64,000 nucleotides of DNA from Paenibacillus amylolyticus (GTDB lineage: Bacteria > Bacillota > Bacilli > Paenibacillales > Paenibacillaceae): NCBI RefSeq assembly GCF_003719335.1, contig NZ_RIAS01000005.1:248001-312000 (forward strand), in the 5' to 3' direction. The position numbers and the translations under genes were made by a program. The notes beneath the pieces are model-generated. The model was not told the DNA's origin. It worked only from the letters and a program-made list of their open reading frames with translations, and ran no database searches. Positions 25,238 through 34,696 of the stretch are shown here, in pieces (position 1 is the first letter of the stretch; each line of letters opens with the position of its first letter).

Positions 25238-26182
25238 ATGATATTTTATGGGCTGGCGGCTCTCATAATAACAATAATGGCTCTGCTATGGGGCGGAGGA
25301 CTTTATTTCTTCAAGACAGCCATTCGTCGTACACCGAAAACATTTTTGGCGGATAACCCCAATCTTAAGATGGAAGTGGAAGATGAACTGATCAGCACTG
25401 TTGCTGATTTACACTGGCTTGATGCTCAGGATAGCAAGACCGTTACCATTCAGTCTCAAGATGGATTGAGACTTTCCGGCATCTGGCTTTCATCAAAGAA
25501 CGAGTCTGCAAGAACAGTTATTCTGGCTCACGGCTACTCGGGGAAAGGCAGAGAAATGGCGGGGTTCGCCCGATTTTACGCTGAAACTCTGGGTTATCAC
25601 GTATTAATGCCGGATGATCGCGGACATGGTCAGAGTGAAGGAGAGATCATCGGATTTGGCTGGTTAGACCGGAAAGACTATATTCAGTGGATCGGTTGGG
25701 TTCTGGATCATGTGGACAAAAATGCAGATATTGTTCTGCATGGCATATCGATGGGAGGTGCCACTGTGCTGATGACAGGCGGGGAAGAACTGCCGGATCA
25801 GGTCAGAGCCATCGTATCGGACTGTGCGTATACCTCGGTGGAGGAGGAATTGACGTTTCAGTTGAAGCAGTTGTACAAGCTACCGGCCTTTCCGTTCATT
25901 CCGGTGACCAGTTTGATTACCAAATGGAAAGCAGGGTACTCGTTTAAAGAAGCATCCGCACTGAAACAACTAGCCAAGGTTAACGTTCCTGTGCTGTTCA
26001 TCCATGGTGAGGCGGACATGTTTGTGCCAACGGAAATGGTGTATCGTTTGTACGAAGTTTGTAAGGCAGAGAAGGAACTGCTGACGATTCCCCGTGCAGG
26101 TCACGGAACGGCGTTTCAGGTTGATCGCGAGAAATATAAAGCGGTGCTAGAAGCTTTTTTGCAGAAACACATGCCGCGTTGA
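25238..26182 (+). CDS. Membrane-anchored alpha/beta hydrolase (YqkD-like)
   Basis: A 314-residue hydrolase with one N-terminal membrane segment (about residues 3-25). The fold markers are HGYSGKGREM (oxyanion loop), DDRGHGQSEG, the nucleophile elbow GISMGG with S171, the acid Asp in HGEADMFVP and the catalytic His in RAGHGTAF. It resembles B. subtilis YqkD; no substrate is known. Its ribosome site is TGGAGG. It lies 82 nt after the kinase gene with no U-tailed terminator between, so read-through is possible. Confidence 0.82.
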   Translation: MIFYGLAALIITIMALLWGGGLYFFKTAIRRTPKTFLADNPNLKMEVEDELISTVADLHWLDAQDSKTVTIQSQDGLRLSGIWLSSKNESARTVILAHGYSGKGREMAGFARFYAETLGYHVLMPDDRGHGQSEGEIIGFGWLDRKDYIQWIGWVLDHVDKNADIVLHGISMGGATVLMTGGEELPDQVRAIVSDCAYTSVEEELTFQLKQLYKLPAFPFIPVTSLITKWKAGYSFKEASALKQLAKVNVPVLFIHGEADMFVPTEMVYRLYEVCKAEKELLTIPRAGHGTAFQVDREKYKAVLEAFLQKHMPR

Positions 26183-26270
26183 GAGAGGGTTCACTGATTA
26201 CCTAAATGTTGTTAAACTTTCAGTTATATATTGACCATCCAACATAGATTTCACTTGGAGGGAGATAGAT

Positions 26271-26600
26271 ATGCCACGTTTTTCAAGAGAATGCTCGTAT
26301 TGTCATCAACCTATGGGAGCAGATGAATTCAAATGTAAGTCGTGCGGCAATATGGTAACAACCAAAACGGCAAAGCCAGATCAGCCATATATGGTGGAGT
26401 ATGAAGAATCGACATTGGATCGTTACTCTATGGTACTGCTCGTCATCATGACGATATTTTTTGCGCCTATTGCGATGACTGTCGGTGGAATACTGTTATT
26501 TAATGACTATGCCAGTAAACGAGATGCGGGGAAAATACTTGTCACGGCCAGTTTAGTCATGATGGTGATCTATATGATTCTTTTCTTCGCTTTTGGGTGA
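26271..26600 (+). CDS. Zinc-ribbon membrane protein
   Basis: A 109-residue protein with an N-terminal zinc ribbon (Cys 8, 11, 22 and 25 in CSYC...CKSC), a linker, and two membrane segments at about 50-75 and 85-108. The function is unknown. ATG follows GGAGGGAGA. The methyltransferase gene follows 41 nt later. Confidence 0.7.
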   Translation: MPRFSRECSYCHQPMGADEFKCKSCGNMVTTKTAKPDQPYMVEYEESTLDRYSMVLLVIMTIFFAPIAMTVGGILLFNDYASKRDAGKILVTASLVMMVIYMILFFAFG

Positions 26601-26641
26601 ACGTTACTGTAAGGTCTAAATCCATTACAGGAGGTACCGGA

Positions 26642-27355
26642 ATGCGAGAAGAACAGTTTGAGGCTGCTCGTCAAGCTGAAGCGGGATATCATTCTAACTT
26701 TTATAAAAACAATGAACTGTTTGAAGAAGGAACATGGATGTCCAGACCCATGCCTATGGTGATGGAGATGTTGGAACGTTTGCTTGTTCATAAACAACAA
26801 TTACGTGTACTAGACCTGGGATGCGGTGCGGGCAGACACACCATACCGATTGCACAACGTTTGTCAGACACAAACAGCGAGGTTATTGGCGTGGATCTGC
26901 TGGATGAAGCGGTAGACGGACTTCGTAAGTATGCGAAGCAGTATGAGGTGGATCACATCGTTCAGGCCGAAAAAGCAGATGTTGAGCATTACCGGATTCA
27001 ACCGAATGCCTTTGATTTTATTGCGGCTTGTTCATGTTTGGAGCACACATCCAGCAAAGAGGCCTTTCTTGAAACAGTGGAGCGCTTAAAAGAGGGAACC
27101 CGGCTCGGAGGTATCCATTGTATTACGATGAGTACCAGTGTGGAAGAAAAAGAAATCCAGACAGGCCGTCAGATCGAGCCATTGATTGAATTGAACTTGC
27201 CCACATCCGAAGTCATCGCATTACTGGAACATGCCTACGAGGACTGGAACATTCTGTTTCAGGAGCATGTAACCCAGACGATCCAAGAAGAGAAGTATGA
27301 TGAACCTACAGAGTTTCGTTGCGAGTTGCTTCGGTTTGCTGTGCAGAAAGACTAA
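26642..27355 (+). CDS. Class I SAM-dependent methyltransferase
   Basis: A 237-residue methyltransferase with motif I VLDLGCGAGRHTIPIA near residue 57, an acidic residue ending strand 2 (VIGVDLLDEAV) and motif CSCLEHT in the middle. The substrate is not evident. ATG 26642 follows CAGGAGGT; the frame runs 15 codons further upstream but into the end of the zinc-ribbon gene and without a ribosome site. Confidence 0.8.
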   Translation: MREEQFEAARQAEAGYHSNFYKNNELFEEGTWMSRPMPMVMEMLERLLVHKQQLRVLDLGCGAGRHTIPIAQRLSDTNSEVIGVDLLDEAVDGLRKYAKQYEVDHIVQAEKADVEHYRIQPNAFDFIAACSCLEHTSSKEAFLETVERLKEGTRLGGIHCITMSTSVEEKEIQTGRQIEPLIELNLPTSEVIALLEHAYEDWNILFQEHVTQTIQEEKYDEPTEFRCELLRFAVQKD

Positions 27356-27486
27356 GTACTTTTCTTGAACTTTGCAGCGATACCGTCTACAATACGATAG
27401 CGGGTTGAGTTAGACCTAGATCGATAGTAGGCTGAACAGGTTTAAACATTCTCGGCACGAGAAGTACGTATATTGGAGGAATTGTT

Positions 27487-27924
27487 TTGTTGAAAAATTT
27501 GAAGCCACGACTGCAGGAGCCGGAAGTACAAGAGTTGCTCTCATACGCTATCTTTCCTGACCCGGATCAGGTCACTCAGACGGTACAGCAGTATGTTACA
27601 CAAAGTAACCTGTTTTTGACCGGATATGAGGATGAAGGGCAGCTGGTCGGTCTAATTGGCTATGAACATACGGGAACGAGCGAAATTACGATTCGCCATA
27701 TTGCAGTTCTGCCTGAGAACCGCTTCAAAAATTATGGGCGGGGCATGATTTCACAGCTTCTAGCAGAGTACAATCCGGATACTTTGATCGCAGAGACAGA
27801 TCAGGAAGCGGTGGAGTTTTACCGAAACACAGGATTTGTTGTCTATAGTCTTGGCGAATTGGTTCCAGGTGTGGAGAGATTCCGCTGTGTGCTTGAGAAA
27901 GAAGACGATGAGCACGATGTTTAG
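27487..27924 (+). CDS. GNAT-family N-acetyltransferase
   Basis: A 145-residue acetyltransferase with the strand TIRHIAVLPENRFKNYGRGMISQLL containing the acetyl-CoA loop, and AVEFYRNTGFVVYSLG at the end. The substrate is unknown. The start is TTG 27487 or the adjacent TTG 27490, both within reach of GGAGGA at 27475-27480. A terminator follows. Confidence 0.78.
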   Translation: MLKNLKPRLQEPEVQELLSYAIFPDPDQVTQTVQQYVTQSNLFLTGYEDEGQLVGLIGYEHTGTSEITIRHIAVLPENRFKNYGRGMISQLLAEYNPDTLIAETDQEAVEFYRNTGFVVYSLGELVPGVERFRCVLEKEDDEHDV

Positions 27925-27976
27925 CGAGGGATGTGCGTAAAGCATTCTGTGTATAATCTTATACGAAAATTCAGAT

Positions 27977-28024
27977 AGGATATTTGGCTTGGCAAAGGTG
28001 CTGAGCCGGATGTCCTGTTTTTTT
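27977..28024 (+). terminator. Terminator after the GNAT gene
   Basis: A 13-bp stem with several G-U pairs (AGGATATTTGGCT with AGCCGGATGTCCT) is followed by a G and seven T residues. Confidence 0.75.
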
Positions 28025-28047
28025 GTTTAAAAAGTAGGAGAAAAGTA

Positions 28048-28075
28048 TTGCTTTGCGCTATAGTTTCATTATAGA
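28048..28075 (+). promoter_or_regulatory. Promoter of the marR-MMPL operon
   Basis: TTGCTT (28048-28053), a 16-nt spacer and TATAGA (28070-28075), roughly 58 nt before the MarR start. Confidence 0.5.
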
Positions 28076-28091
28076 ATAGTTTTGCTGACGA

Positions 28092-28112
28092 ATAGTTCGA
28101 TAAGTGAACTAA
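28092..28112. promoter_or_regulatory. Predicted MarR operator
   Basis: TAGTTC and GAACTA are inverted around a 7-nt spacer between the predicted promoter and the ribosome site of the MarR gene. The position fits self-repression. Confidence 0.5.
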
Positions 28113-28132
28113 TTTTGGGAGGGAAAAAATAT

Positions 28133-28591
28133 ATGAACATTCCAGATGCCAAAAGTTTGGTAAACCGTTATCTGGATGCGTCTTTTCTGGTTAACAAACG
28201 GTTTGATACCCAGATACGAGAAAAGGTAGGGCAGACAGTCACAACGGATCAGTTTTGTGCACTGCGTCTCATACATGAGAAGCCTGCCTGCACCCCCTCT
28301 GATCTTGCAGAGCTGCTATGTGTGGGCAAGAGCAGCATTACGGCTCTGGTCAACAAGCTGGCTGATCGGAATCTGGTGCATCGTACAGGGGATGAGCGTG
28401 ATCGTCGTGTCATCTATCTGACTCTGACCGAGGAAGGTCTTCAGATTTACAAGGAAACCGAGCTGGAAATTCAGAAGGTTCTTGAACCTTACTTGAAACA
28501 TTTTACACCAGAAGCGGTTCAGAACTTTATTGAATCTTTTGAGAAGCTGGCAGCGCTGCTAACACAAGAAGAAGGGCTGGAGAAGCAATGA
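28133..28591 (+). CDS. MarR-family repressor of the MMPL exporter
   Basis: A 152-residue winged-helix regulator: TTDQFCALRLIHEK, recognition helix LCVGKSSITALVNKLADR, and wing DERDRRVIYLTLTEEG. ATG 28133 follows GGGAGG with a 10-nt gap. Its stop overlaps the MMPL start (ATGA), so the two are translationally coupled. The pair resembles B. subtilis ydgG-ydgH. Confidence 0.88.
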   Translation: MNIPDAKSLVNRYLDASFLVNKRFDTQIREKVGQTVTTDQFCALRLIHEKPACTPSDLAELLCVGKSSITALVNKLADRNLVHRTGDERDRRVIYLTLTEEGLQIYKETELEIQKVLEPYLKHFTPEAVQNFIESFEKLAALLTQEEGLEKQ

Positions 28592-31500
28592 GAGCGATAT
28601 TAAAAGGACGCTGGTGGATCATGGGGCTGTGGATTGTCGCGGCCGCTGTATTGATGTTTACCGCGCCAAACATGAGTGAGTTAATTCGGGAGAAAGGGCA
28701 ATTCTCGGTTCCCGAGGGGTACTCTTCCACAAAAGCAGCTGCAATTCTGGATGAAGCTGCAGCTCAAAATGGAGAACAGAAAGGTACCTCGATCGCACTG
28801 GTATTTTATAATCCGGATGGTCTTGGCACAACAGGCAAACAAGAGGCGGAAAAGGCAGTTAAATTACTCGAGGCCGATAAAGAAAAACTCGGCATTTTGT
28901 CTGTTCTGGACCCATTCTCACAGCCAGAACTGTCAGACAAAATGATCTCGAAGGATGGTAAAACCATTCTGACTTCACTCTCGATTGAAATGGGTGACCG
29001 CACCGTAAAGGAAATGCGGAATGATCTGAATGGTGCGCTGAAATCAGTGAATGTTGAGCATTATATTACAGGTAAAGGTTTGATTGATGAAGATACGATT
29101 GAGAGTTCTCAAGAAGGACTCAAGAAATCGGAATACATTACGGTTGTCTTTATTTTGCTTATTCTTTTCCTCGTATTCCGCTCGTTCGTAGCTCCATTTG
29201 TACCGCTATTGACGGTGGGGATCAGTTACATCGTATCCCAGCAGATTGTTGCGTTCCTGGTCGATGGGGTTAACTTCCCACTTTCGACGTTTACACAGAT
29301 CTTTATGGTTGCGGTCATGTTCGGGATCGGTACAGACTACTGCATTCTATTGATCAGTCGGTTCAAGGAAGAGCTTGCACACCATGAGAACACATGGGAT
29401 GCCATTATCGCTACATACCGCACCGCAGGTAAAACGGTGTTTTTCTCAGCTCTAGCAGTGCTGGTTGGATTCGTGGCCATCGGTTTTGCACAGTTTATGT
29501 TGTACCGTTCTGCGGTCGCTGTTGCTGTAGGAATTGCCGTGATGATGCTGGCACTCGTGACGATTGTGCCGTTTTTTATGGCTGTACTGGGCAGAAAGTT
29601 ATTCTGGCCGTCTAAAGGGTCGCTCGAACATGCCGAGAGCAAGATCTATGGTGCAGCAGGTAAATTCTCACTTAAACGTCCGTGGGCGGCTTTGTTGATT
29701 GTTGCCGCAGTTACTGTGCCTCTTTTGGCGACATACGACGGGAAGTTATCATTTAACAGTCTGGATGAGATTGGTGATAAGTACGATTCGGTCAAAGCCT
29801 TTAACATTATTTCAGATAGCTTTGGACCAGGTGAATCCCTCCCAGGTCAGATCGTCATTCAGAATGACGAAACGATGGATAACGCCAAATATATGGCTGT
29901 GGCAGAGAAGATTAGCCGCGAAGTAGAGAAAGTTCCCGGGGTTGCGGGTGTTCGCAGTATGACCCGTCCAACGGGGGATGAGATCAAAGATTTTGAAGTA
30001 ACAAAACAGGTAGGCACACTATCGGATGGTCTGGGCGAGGGCAAGACAGGCCTGGATAAAATCAGCGATGGTCTTAGCAAAGCGAGTAATGAATTGAGCA
30101 AAAATGAACCCCAGCTTAAAGAGGCCGCAAACGGAGCAGGTCAGCTAACCAAGGGAACAAGCCAGCTGCAATCTGGTATTACGCAGCTCAGCGATGGACT
30201 GAAGCGCATTGAAAAAGGTATTCGGGATGGATCATCTGGTGCAGGGGATCTGAAAGCCGGTCTTCAACAAGCTAAAACCAGTGCAGAGCAACTCGCCAAA
30301 GCGAATGATCAGTTGTTGCAGGCTTATCGTCAAGCTGGAGCAGGTGTTGCTGCGCTGGGCGATGGAACGAAGGAACTGGAGCAGCAACTGACAGGTGTTT
30401 CAACAGCTTTGACGAGTCTTACAGCATCCTTCTCGGCTCTGGAGGAGCGTTTCCCCGAGTTGCAGCAAGATGCTGACTATCAACGCATCAAAGGTACAAT
30501 AGGTCAAACCGGTTCAGGCACAGCGCAGCTTGCGCAGGGACTGTCCCAAATTCAAACGAATCTGAGTGCAGCGGCGGCTGGAATCAATCAAGCGAATGAA
30601 GGTTTTGCTTCCGCAGCATCCGGACAGAAAGCTTTGGCCGATGGTCTGGGTCAGATTGTAACAGGTATTGGTCAACTGGAGACAGGATTGAAACAGGCTG
30701 CCGATGGTCAAGGTAAAGTGATCAAGGAGATTCCTTCGATCCAGAACGGTCTGGGTCAACTACAGGGAGGACAGGAGAAGATCCAGAAGGGCTTCTCGGA
30801 TCTCAGTGGTCAATTAACACAACTGACAGACGGCTTGAATCAAAGTGTTGATGGAATCAAGAAGGTATCAGGTGGCTTGGATTCTGCTCAGGATTATTTG
30901 ACACAACTGCAAAATTCACCAGATTCGGATCTCGCAGGCTGGTACGTACCTGAAGAAGCCTTGAATAACAAGGACTTCAAAAAGGTGTTTGATACGTACC
31001 TGTCCAAGGATCGCAAAACGATGACGCTGGATGTTATTTTTGCAGAAAATCCGTATGGTACAGAAGCGATTGACCGTGTGCCAGATATCGAAGCAGCAGT
31101 ACATCGTGCAGTTCAGGGCAGTGCGCTTGAAAAAGCTGACGTTGCTGTGGGCGGTGTAACGAGTACATTTGCCGATTTGCAGTCGATCTCGAACAAAGAC
31201 TACACACGTACGGTTATGCTTATGCTGGCAGGAACTTTTATCATTCTGGTGATCTTGCTTCGTTCTGTTATCATGCCGATTTACCTCATTATTTCGCTGC
31301 TGCTTGCGTACTTCACATCGATGGCACTTACGGAAGTAGTCTTTGTGAATATCATGGGTTATGCCGGAATCAGCTGGGTTACGCCATTCTTTGGATTCGT
31401 TATGCTGATTGCGCTTGGCGTAGATTACAGCATCTTCCTTATGGATCGATTTAATGAAAACAAAGGGTTGAGAGTACAGGATGCGATATTGTACGCGATG

Positions 31501-31755
31501 AAAAACATGGGAACCGTCATCTTGTCCGCGGCGGTCATTCTAAGTGGAACTTTCGCTGCGATGTACCCATCCGGGGTACTCTCGATGATGCAAATTGCTA
31601 CCGTTGTTCTTAGTGGTCTGGTTCTGTATTCCCTGTTATTCCTGCCATTCTTCGTACCCGTGATGGTGAAGATGTTCGGGCGGGCGAACTGGTGGCCGTT
31701 CCGTAATAAGGAACAGTCGGAATCTTCCGAATCGAATCATACCATTGGCATGTAA
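28588..31755 (+). CDS. MMPL/RND-family exporter
   Basis: A 1055-residue membrane exporter. One N-terminal segment (about 8-26) is followed by an extracytoplasmic part, a first bundle of segments (about 180-370), a long hydrophilic stretch at about 450-770 and a second bundle (about 855-1035). The hydrophilic stretch is a chain of heptad-like repeats around L-x-x-G-x-x-Q/K-L, such as GLGQIVTGIGQLETGLKQA, similar to YhgE/Pip-type proteins and predicted as a long coiled coil outside the cell. The transmembrane Asp in FGIGTDYCILLISR and ALGVDYSIFLMDR is the proton-relay site. The substrate is unknown; relatives move lipids or drugs. Confidence 0.9.
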   Translation: MRAILKGRWWIMGLWIVAAAVLMFTAPNMSELIREKGQFSVPEGYSSTKAAAILDEAAAQNGEQKGTSIALVFYNPDGLGTTGKQEAEKAVKLLEADKEKLGILSVLDPFSQPELSDKMISKDGKTILTSLSIEMGDRTVKEMRNDLNGALKSVNVEHYITGKGLIDEDTIESSQEGLKKSEYITVVFILLILFLVFRSFVAPFVPLLTVGISYIVSQQIVAFLVDGVNFPLSTFTQIFMVAVMFGIGTDYCILLISRFKEELAHHENTWDAIIATYRTAGKTVFFSALAVLVGFVAIGFAQFMLYRSAVAVAVGIAVMMLALVTIVPFFMAVLGRKLFWPSKGSLEHAESKIYGAAGKFSLKRPWAALLIVAAVTVPLLATYDGKLSFNSLDEIGDKYDSVKAFNIISDSFGPGESLPGQIVIQNDETMDNAKYMAVAEKISREVEKVPGVAGVRSMTRPTGDEIKDFEVTKQVGTLSDGLGEGKTGLDKISDGLSKASNELSKNEPQLKEAANGAGQLTKGTSQLQSGITQLSDGLKRIEKGIRDGSSGAGDLKAGLQQAKTSAEQLAKANDQLLQAYRQAGAGVAALGDGTKELEQQLTGVSTALTSLTASFSALEERFPELQQDADYQRIKGTIGQTGSGTAQLAQGLSQIQTNLSAAAAGINQANEGFASAASGQKALADGLGQIVTGIGQLETGLKQAADGQGKVIKEIPSIQNGLGQLQGGQEKIQKGFSDLSGQLTQLTDGLNQSVDGIKKVSGGLDSAQDYLTQLQNSPDSDLAGWYVPEEALNNKDFKKVFDTYLSKDRKTMTLDVIFAENPYGTEAIDRVPDIEAAVHRAVQGSALEKADVAVGGVTSTFADLQSISNKDYTRTVMLMLAGTFIILVILLRSVIMPIYLIISLLLAYFTSMALTEVVFVNIMGYAGISWVTPFFGFVMLIALGVDYSIFLMDRFNENKGLRVQDAILYAMKNMGTVILSAAVILSGTFAAMYPSGVLSMMQIATVVLSGLVLYSLLFLPFFVPVMVKMFGRANWWPFRNKEQSESSESNHTIGM

Positions 31756-31805
31756 ACATCTGGCATGTATCATCATTGATATGTTGATATTTCATATGGA
31801 AGGGA

Positions 31806-31842
31806 GGCTCTGCCGCATCATGCGGCGGGGCTTTCTTTTTTT
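31806..31842 (+). terminator. Terminator of the marR-MMPL operon
   Basis: The CCGCA-TCA-TGCGG hairpin core is extended by flanking G/C pairs and followed by CTTTC and seven T residues. Confidence 0.8.
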
Positions 31843-31974
31843 ATAATATTCATCATGGACACAAAGATGGGTACGTGCCTAAGGACACTATCCCGCGCTT
31901 TGCCGAATCGATCTTCATAGGATATAGGGAGTTCATGAATGATCAGGGAGATCAGCAGAGAGAGGGGCGGCGGG

Positions 31975-32601
31975 ATGGTATATCGTTATGTAGCTATAGG
32001 GGATTCCTTGACGGTAGGTACAGGAGCATTGCTCGGAACCGGATTTGTTCCAATCTATCGCCGTATGGCGGAAATGAACCTTCGTACATTTGTATCTATG
32101 GACAATTTGGGTGTAAACGGACTAACATCGGCAGAACTGCAGCAGATGATTAACGGGCATCCTCGAGTGCGTCAAGCGCTGCGTGAAGCAGATATGATTA
32201 CGGTATCCATTGGTGGTAACGATCTGATCCGTACATTTAAAGCTAGCGGGGGTATTCCCAATGCCGGGAAAATGACACAGGTGCTCGGTGAAACACGTCA
32301 TCATGTATCTCAGGTCATGAGACAAATTCGGCAGTTAAAAGGGGATCAGAAGTACTTTGTTCGTTCCATTGGATTGTACAACCCGTATCCACAGTCAACC
32401 GAAGCTGCATATTGGGTGCGACAGTACAATTCTTATCTGAATGGTGCAGGTTCAGGCAACTATGCATGTGCTCAGGTGTACGACAAGTTTGAAGGGCGTG
32501 AGCGAGAGTTGCTGTTCTGGGACAGAGTCCATCCAAACGCAAGGGGATATCGGATTATCGCGGAGCAGTTGAATCGAACGGGTTATGTTCCTTTTGCTTG
32601 A
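31975..32601 (+). CDS. SGNH/GDSL-family hydrolase
   Basis: A 208-residue esterase/lipase-type hydrolase without signal peptide. Block I is YVAIGDSLTVGTG with the nucleophile Ser, the Gly block is NLGVNGLTSAEL, block III is SIGGNDL, and the catalytic Asp-His pair is in WDRVHPNARGY. The substrate is unknown. ATG 31975 is preferred because a GAGAGGGG site precedes it. Confidence 0.82.
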   Translation: MVYRYVAIGDSLTVGTGALLGTGFVPIYRRMAEMNLRTFVSMDNLGVNGLTSAELQQMINGHPRVRQALREADMITVSIGGNDLIRTFKASGGIPNAGKMTQVLGETRHHVSQVMRQIRQLKGDQKYFVRSIGLYNPYPQSTEAAYWVRQYNSYLNGAGSGNYACAQVYDKFEGRERELLFWDRVHPNARGYRIIAEQLNRTGYVPFA

Positions 32602-32687
32602 AGCCTGAAGAAGACTAGACCCGCCTTACAACTTCCGATATGATGAAAGAGTTCGTACAAATTATCATAACAGAGGAGTTCGAATCG

Positions 32688-33803
32688 GTGTCTAACAAAC
32701 AGCAAAATTCTCTTCTTCCAACGGAAAAGCAACTCATCTCTGAAGTGTTAGCCTTATACGGCTTCAGATCGGAGTGGCAAGGTAAGCGCAGCAATGGAGG
32801 TATGAATAACTCTACTTTTGTGCTTCACACCAGTGATGAAGATTATGTTATGAGACAATACGAAACACATAATGATCAAGCGAAAATAGCTTTTGAACAT
32901 GGCGTGCTTACGGCACTGTCCAATACAGATTTTGAACTTCATTCCCCAACACCAGTCATTTCATTATCTAGTAGCAGCCGCGAGGACGCAGATCAAGAAT
33001 TTAAGGAAAGTAATCATTCTAATGAGGAAAATAGGCAGACTTACCAAATTGTACGAGATCATATCACGGGAACATTTAAAATCGTGACTCTGTTTCGTTA
33101 TCTGAAAGGTGTTAATCCGGTATGGGATTCCCCCGATCAATTGCTTCCTTTGGGACGGGCAGCAGGACATCTCTCAACAGCGCTTGCCAAGCTTAAATTG
33201 GAACTTGAGCCAGTATACCCGCCATATTACCGGATCGACGAGGCTTATCCGCTGTGTACACCAGAACGTTTACTAAGAATGTGCGCTTCGCCGCCGGAAA
33301 CGCTGGAGGCTTGTACTGATGAGTTAAGGCAGTTGCAGGATGAACTGCCAGGTTTGTTCAAAGCACTGCGTGGAATGGAGCAGCTTCCGCATCAAATCGT
33401 GCATGGTGATGTGAACGCATCCAATGTGCTTGTGGATCCAGAAGGCAACATGAGTGCGATTCTTGATTTTGAGTTTGCGACCTGGGATCTTCGGGTCATG
33501 GAACTGGCGGTTCCGATGTCTGACATGCTGACCATGGACAAGAGCGAAGAATGGATGTGGCAGGCGCAGGCTAATCTGGTGCAGGGGTTTCGAGAAGAGG
33601 TTGAGCTCACCGCTGACGAACTGGAAGCCATTCCGCAGCTGATCTTGCTGCGAAGTTTGGACGTGGTGATGCATTTTATCAGCAGGATGCTGGAAGGGAC
33701 GGATAAACCAGAAGTGGCCGCAGGACAAATTGTGAAACTGAAACAGAGAATGGACTGGATGCAGCGGAATGAAGAACAATTACGTCAATTGTTAATGAAA
33801 TAA
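32688..33803 (+). CDS. APH-type phosphotransferase, second copy
   Basis: A 371-residue kinase-fold protein of the aminoglycoside phosphotransferase/homoserine-kinase-like group. The catalytic loop is IVHGDVNASNVLVD, followed by AILDFEFATWDLRVMELAV, where the first Asp would bind metal. The nucleotide lobe has SNGGMNNSTFVLH. The substrate is unknown. It is only distantly like the phosphotransferase at 7333. GTG 32688 is chosen because AGAGGAG lies about 10 nt upstream; the frame begins 16 codons earlier at a weaker site. Confidence 0.75.
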   Translation: MSNKQQNSLLPTEKQLISEVLALYGFRSEWQGKRSNGGMNNSTFVLHTSDEDYVMRQYETHNDQAKIAFEHGVLTALSNTDFELHSPTPVISLSSSSREDADQEFKESNHSNEENRQTYQIVRDHITGTFKIVTLFRYLKGVNPVWDSPDQLLPLGRAAGHLSTALAKLKLELEPVYPPYYRIDEAYPLCTPERLLRMCASPPETLEACTDELRQLQDELPGLFKALRGMEQLPHQIVHGDVNASNVLVDPEGNMSAILDFEFATWDLRVMELAVPMSDMLTMDKSEEWMWQAQANLVQGFREEVELTADELEAIPQLILLRSLDVVMHFISRMLEGTDKPEVAAGQIVKLKQRMDWMQRNEEQLRQLLMK

Positions 33804-33820
33804 CATACGTGGAAATAAAT

Positions 33821-33877
33821 AAAATGCACTGGTTTTGCATGGATAAAAAGCAGAACCAGTACATTTTTCTTTTTTTG
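33821..33877. terminator. Bidirectional terminator
   Basis: An 18-bp stem with two wobble pairs (AAAATGCACTGGTTTTGC with GCAGAACCAGTACATTTT) between convergent genes, followed by a long T tract on the plus strand. Confidence 0.85.
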
Positions 33878-33911
33878 TATGATGCTTGCTGACATACGGA
33901 GGCAGTTCAAT

Positions 33912-34589
33912 CTACAAAGCACGTTTTCGGAACCAACTGCGGACAGCCCAGCGCCGTTCCTGACGTTTTTTGTATTTGGGCAAGGAACGATACACATTCA
34001 GGGATTGATCATATGCCTGTTTGGCATCATCATTACGTCCTAGCGAACGGTATACCGAGCCAAGCAGATAAAAGGCTTCACTGGAGGAAGAATGAATTTC
34101 CTGAAATTGCTGTACATAATGAAGGGCTTTGTCACGATCCGTATCCTTGAAGGCTGTAGCCAGATTCAGATAAGGCTGTCCGTACTTCACTCTAGGGTTA
34201 ATCTCAAGTGCGTGCAGAATATGACGTTCGCCCTCCGAGATTTTGCCCAGATACAGTTCAGTTGTTCCCAATGCTTCCCAGTATTCAGCAGACTGCTCGT
34301 AAGGGCGTTCCAGTTCAAGCAAAAAGGTATGTGCCTCACTGTAACGTTTGCGTTCAATGAGCAATCGGGCTAATTCAAGCTTGGAAGACACTTCGTTAGG
34401 ATTCAGAGCTAGCTGCTGTCTCAACCGGGAAATGTTACGCATGCGTTTGATGGGTTTAGTGAAGCTTGGAAATACGCCGACAAAGCGACGGTCGAGGAAG
34501 TACAGGATAACGAGCAAAATCAGAATGGCAAGGAACGGATTTCCAATGATCTGCCAAAGCAGGCCAAAAATAAGAAATTTAATAATCAC
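33912..34589 (-). CDS. Membrane-anchored TPR protein
   Basis: About 225 residues: an N-terminal membrane hairpin (IIKFLIFGLLWQIIG and PFLAILILLVILYFL), then a short basic linker and four or so tetratricopeptide repeats (for example YWEALGTTELYLGKISEGE and AFYLLGSVYRSLGRNDDAKQAY). It probably presents the TPR domain in the cytoplasm as a protein-binding scaffold. The partner is unknown. I place the start at GTG 34589, with TGGAG 8 nt upstream; GTG 34625 in the same frame has a weak, too-close site. Confidence 0.72.
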   Translation of the reverse strand: MIIKFLIFGLLWQIIGNPFLAILILLVILYFLDRRFVGVFPSFTKPIKRMRNISRLRQQLALNPNEVSSKLELARLLIERKRYSEAHTFLLELERPYEQSAEYWEALGTTELYLGKISEGERHILHALEINPRVKYGQPYLNLATAFKDTDRDKALHYVQQFQEIHSSSSEAFYLLGSVYRSLGRNDDAKQAYDQSLNVYRSLPKYKKRQERRWAVRSWFRKRAL

Positions 34590-34696
34590 AGGTTCAACTC
34601 CAGTAACAATGTAATCGTGTTGCACAGACCTTGAGTATCATACCATATCCTATCTTGGAATAATATGTTTGTGTGTGTATGTGCCCGTCTCACTTC

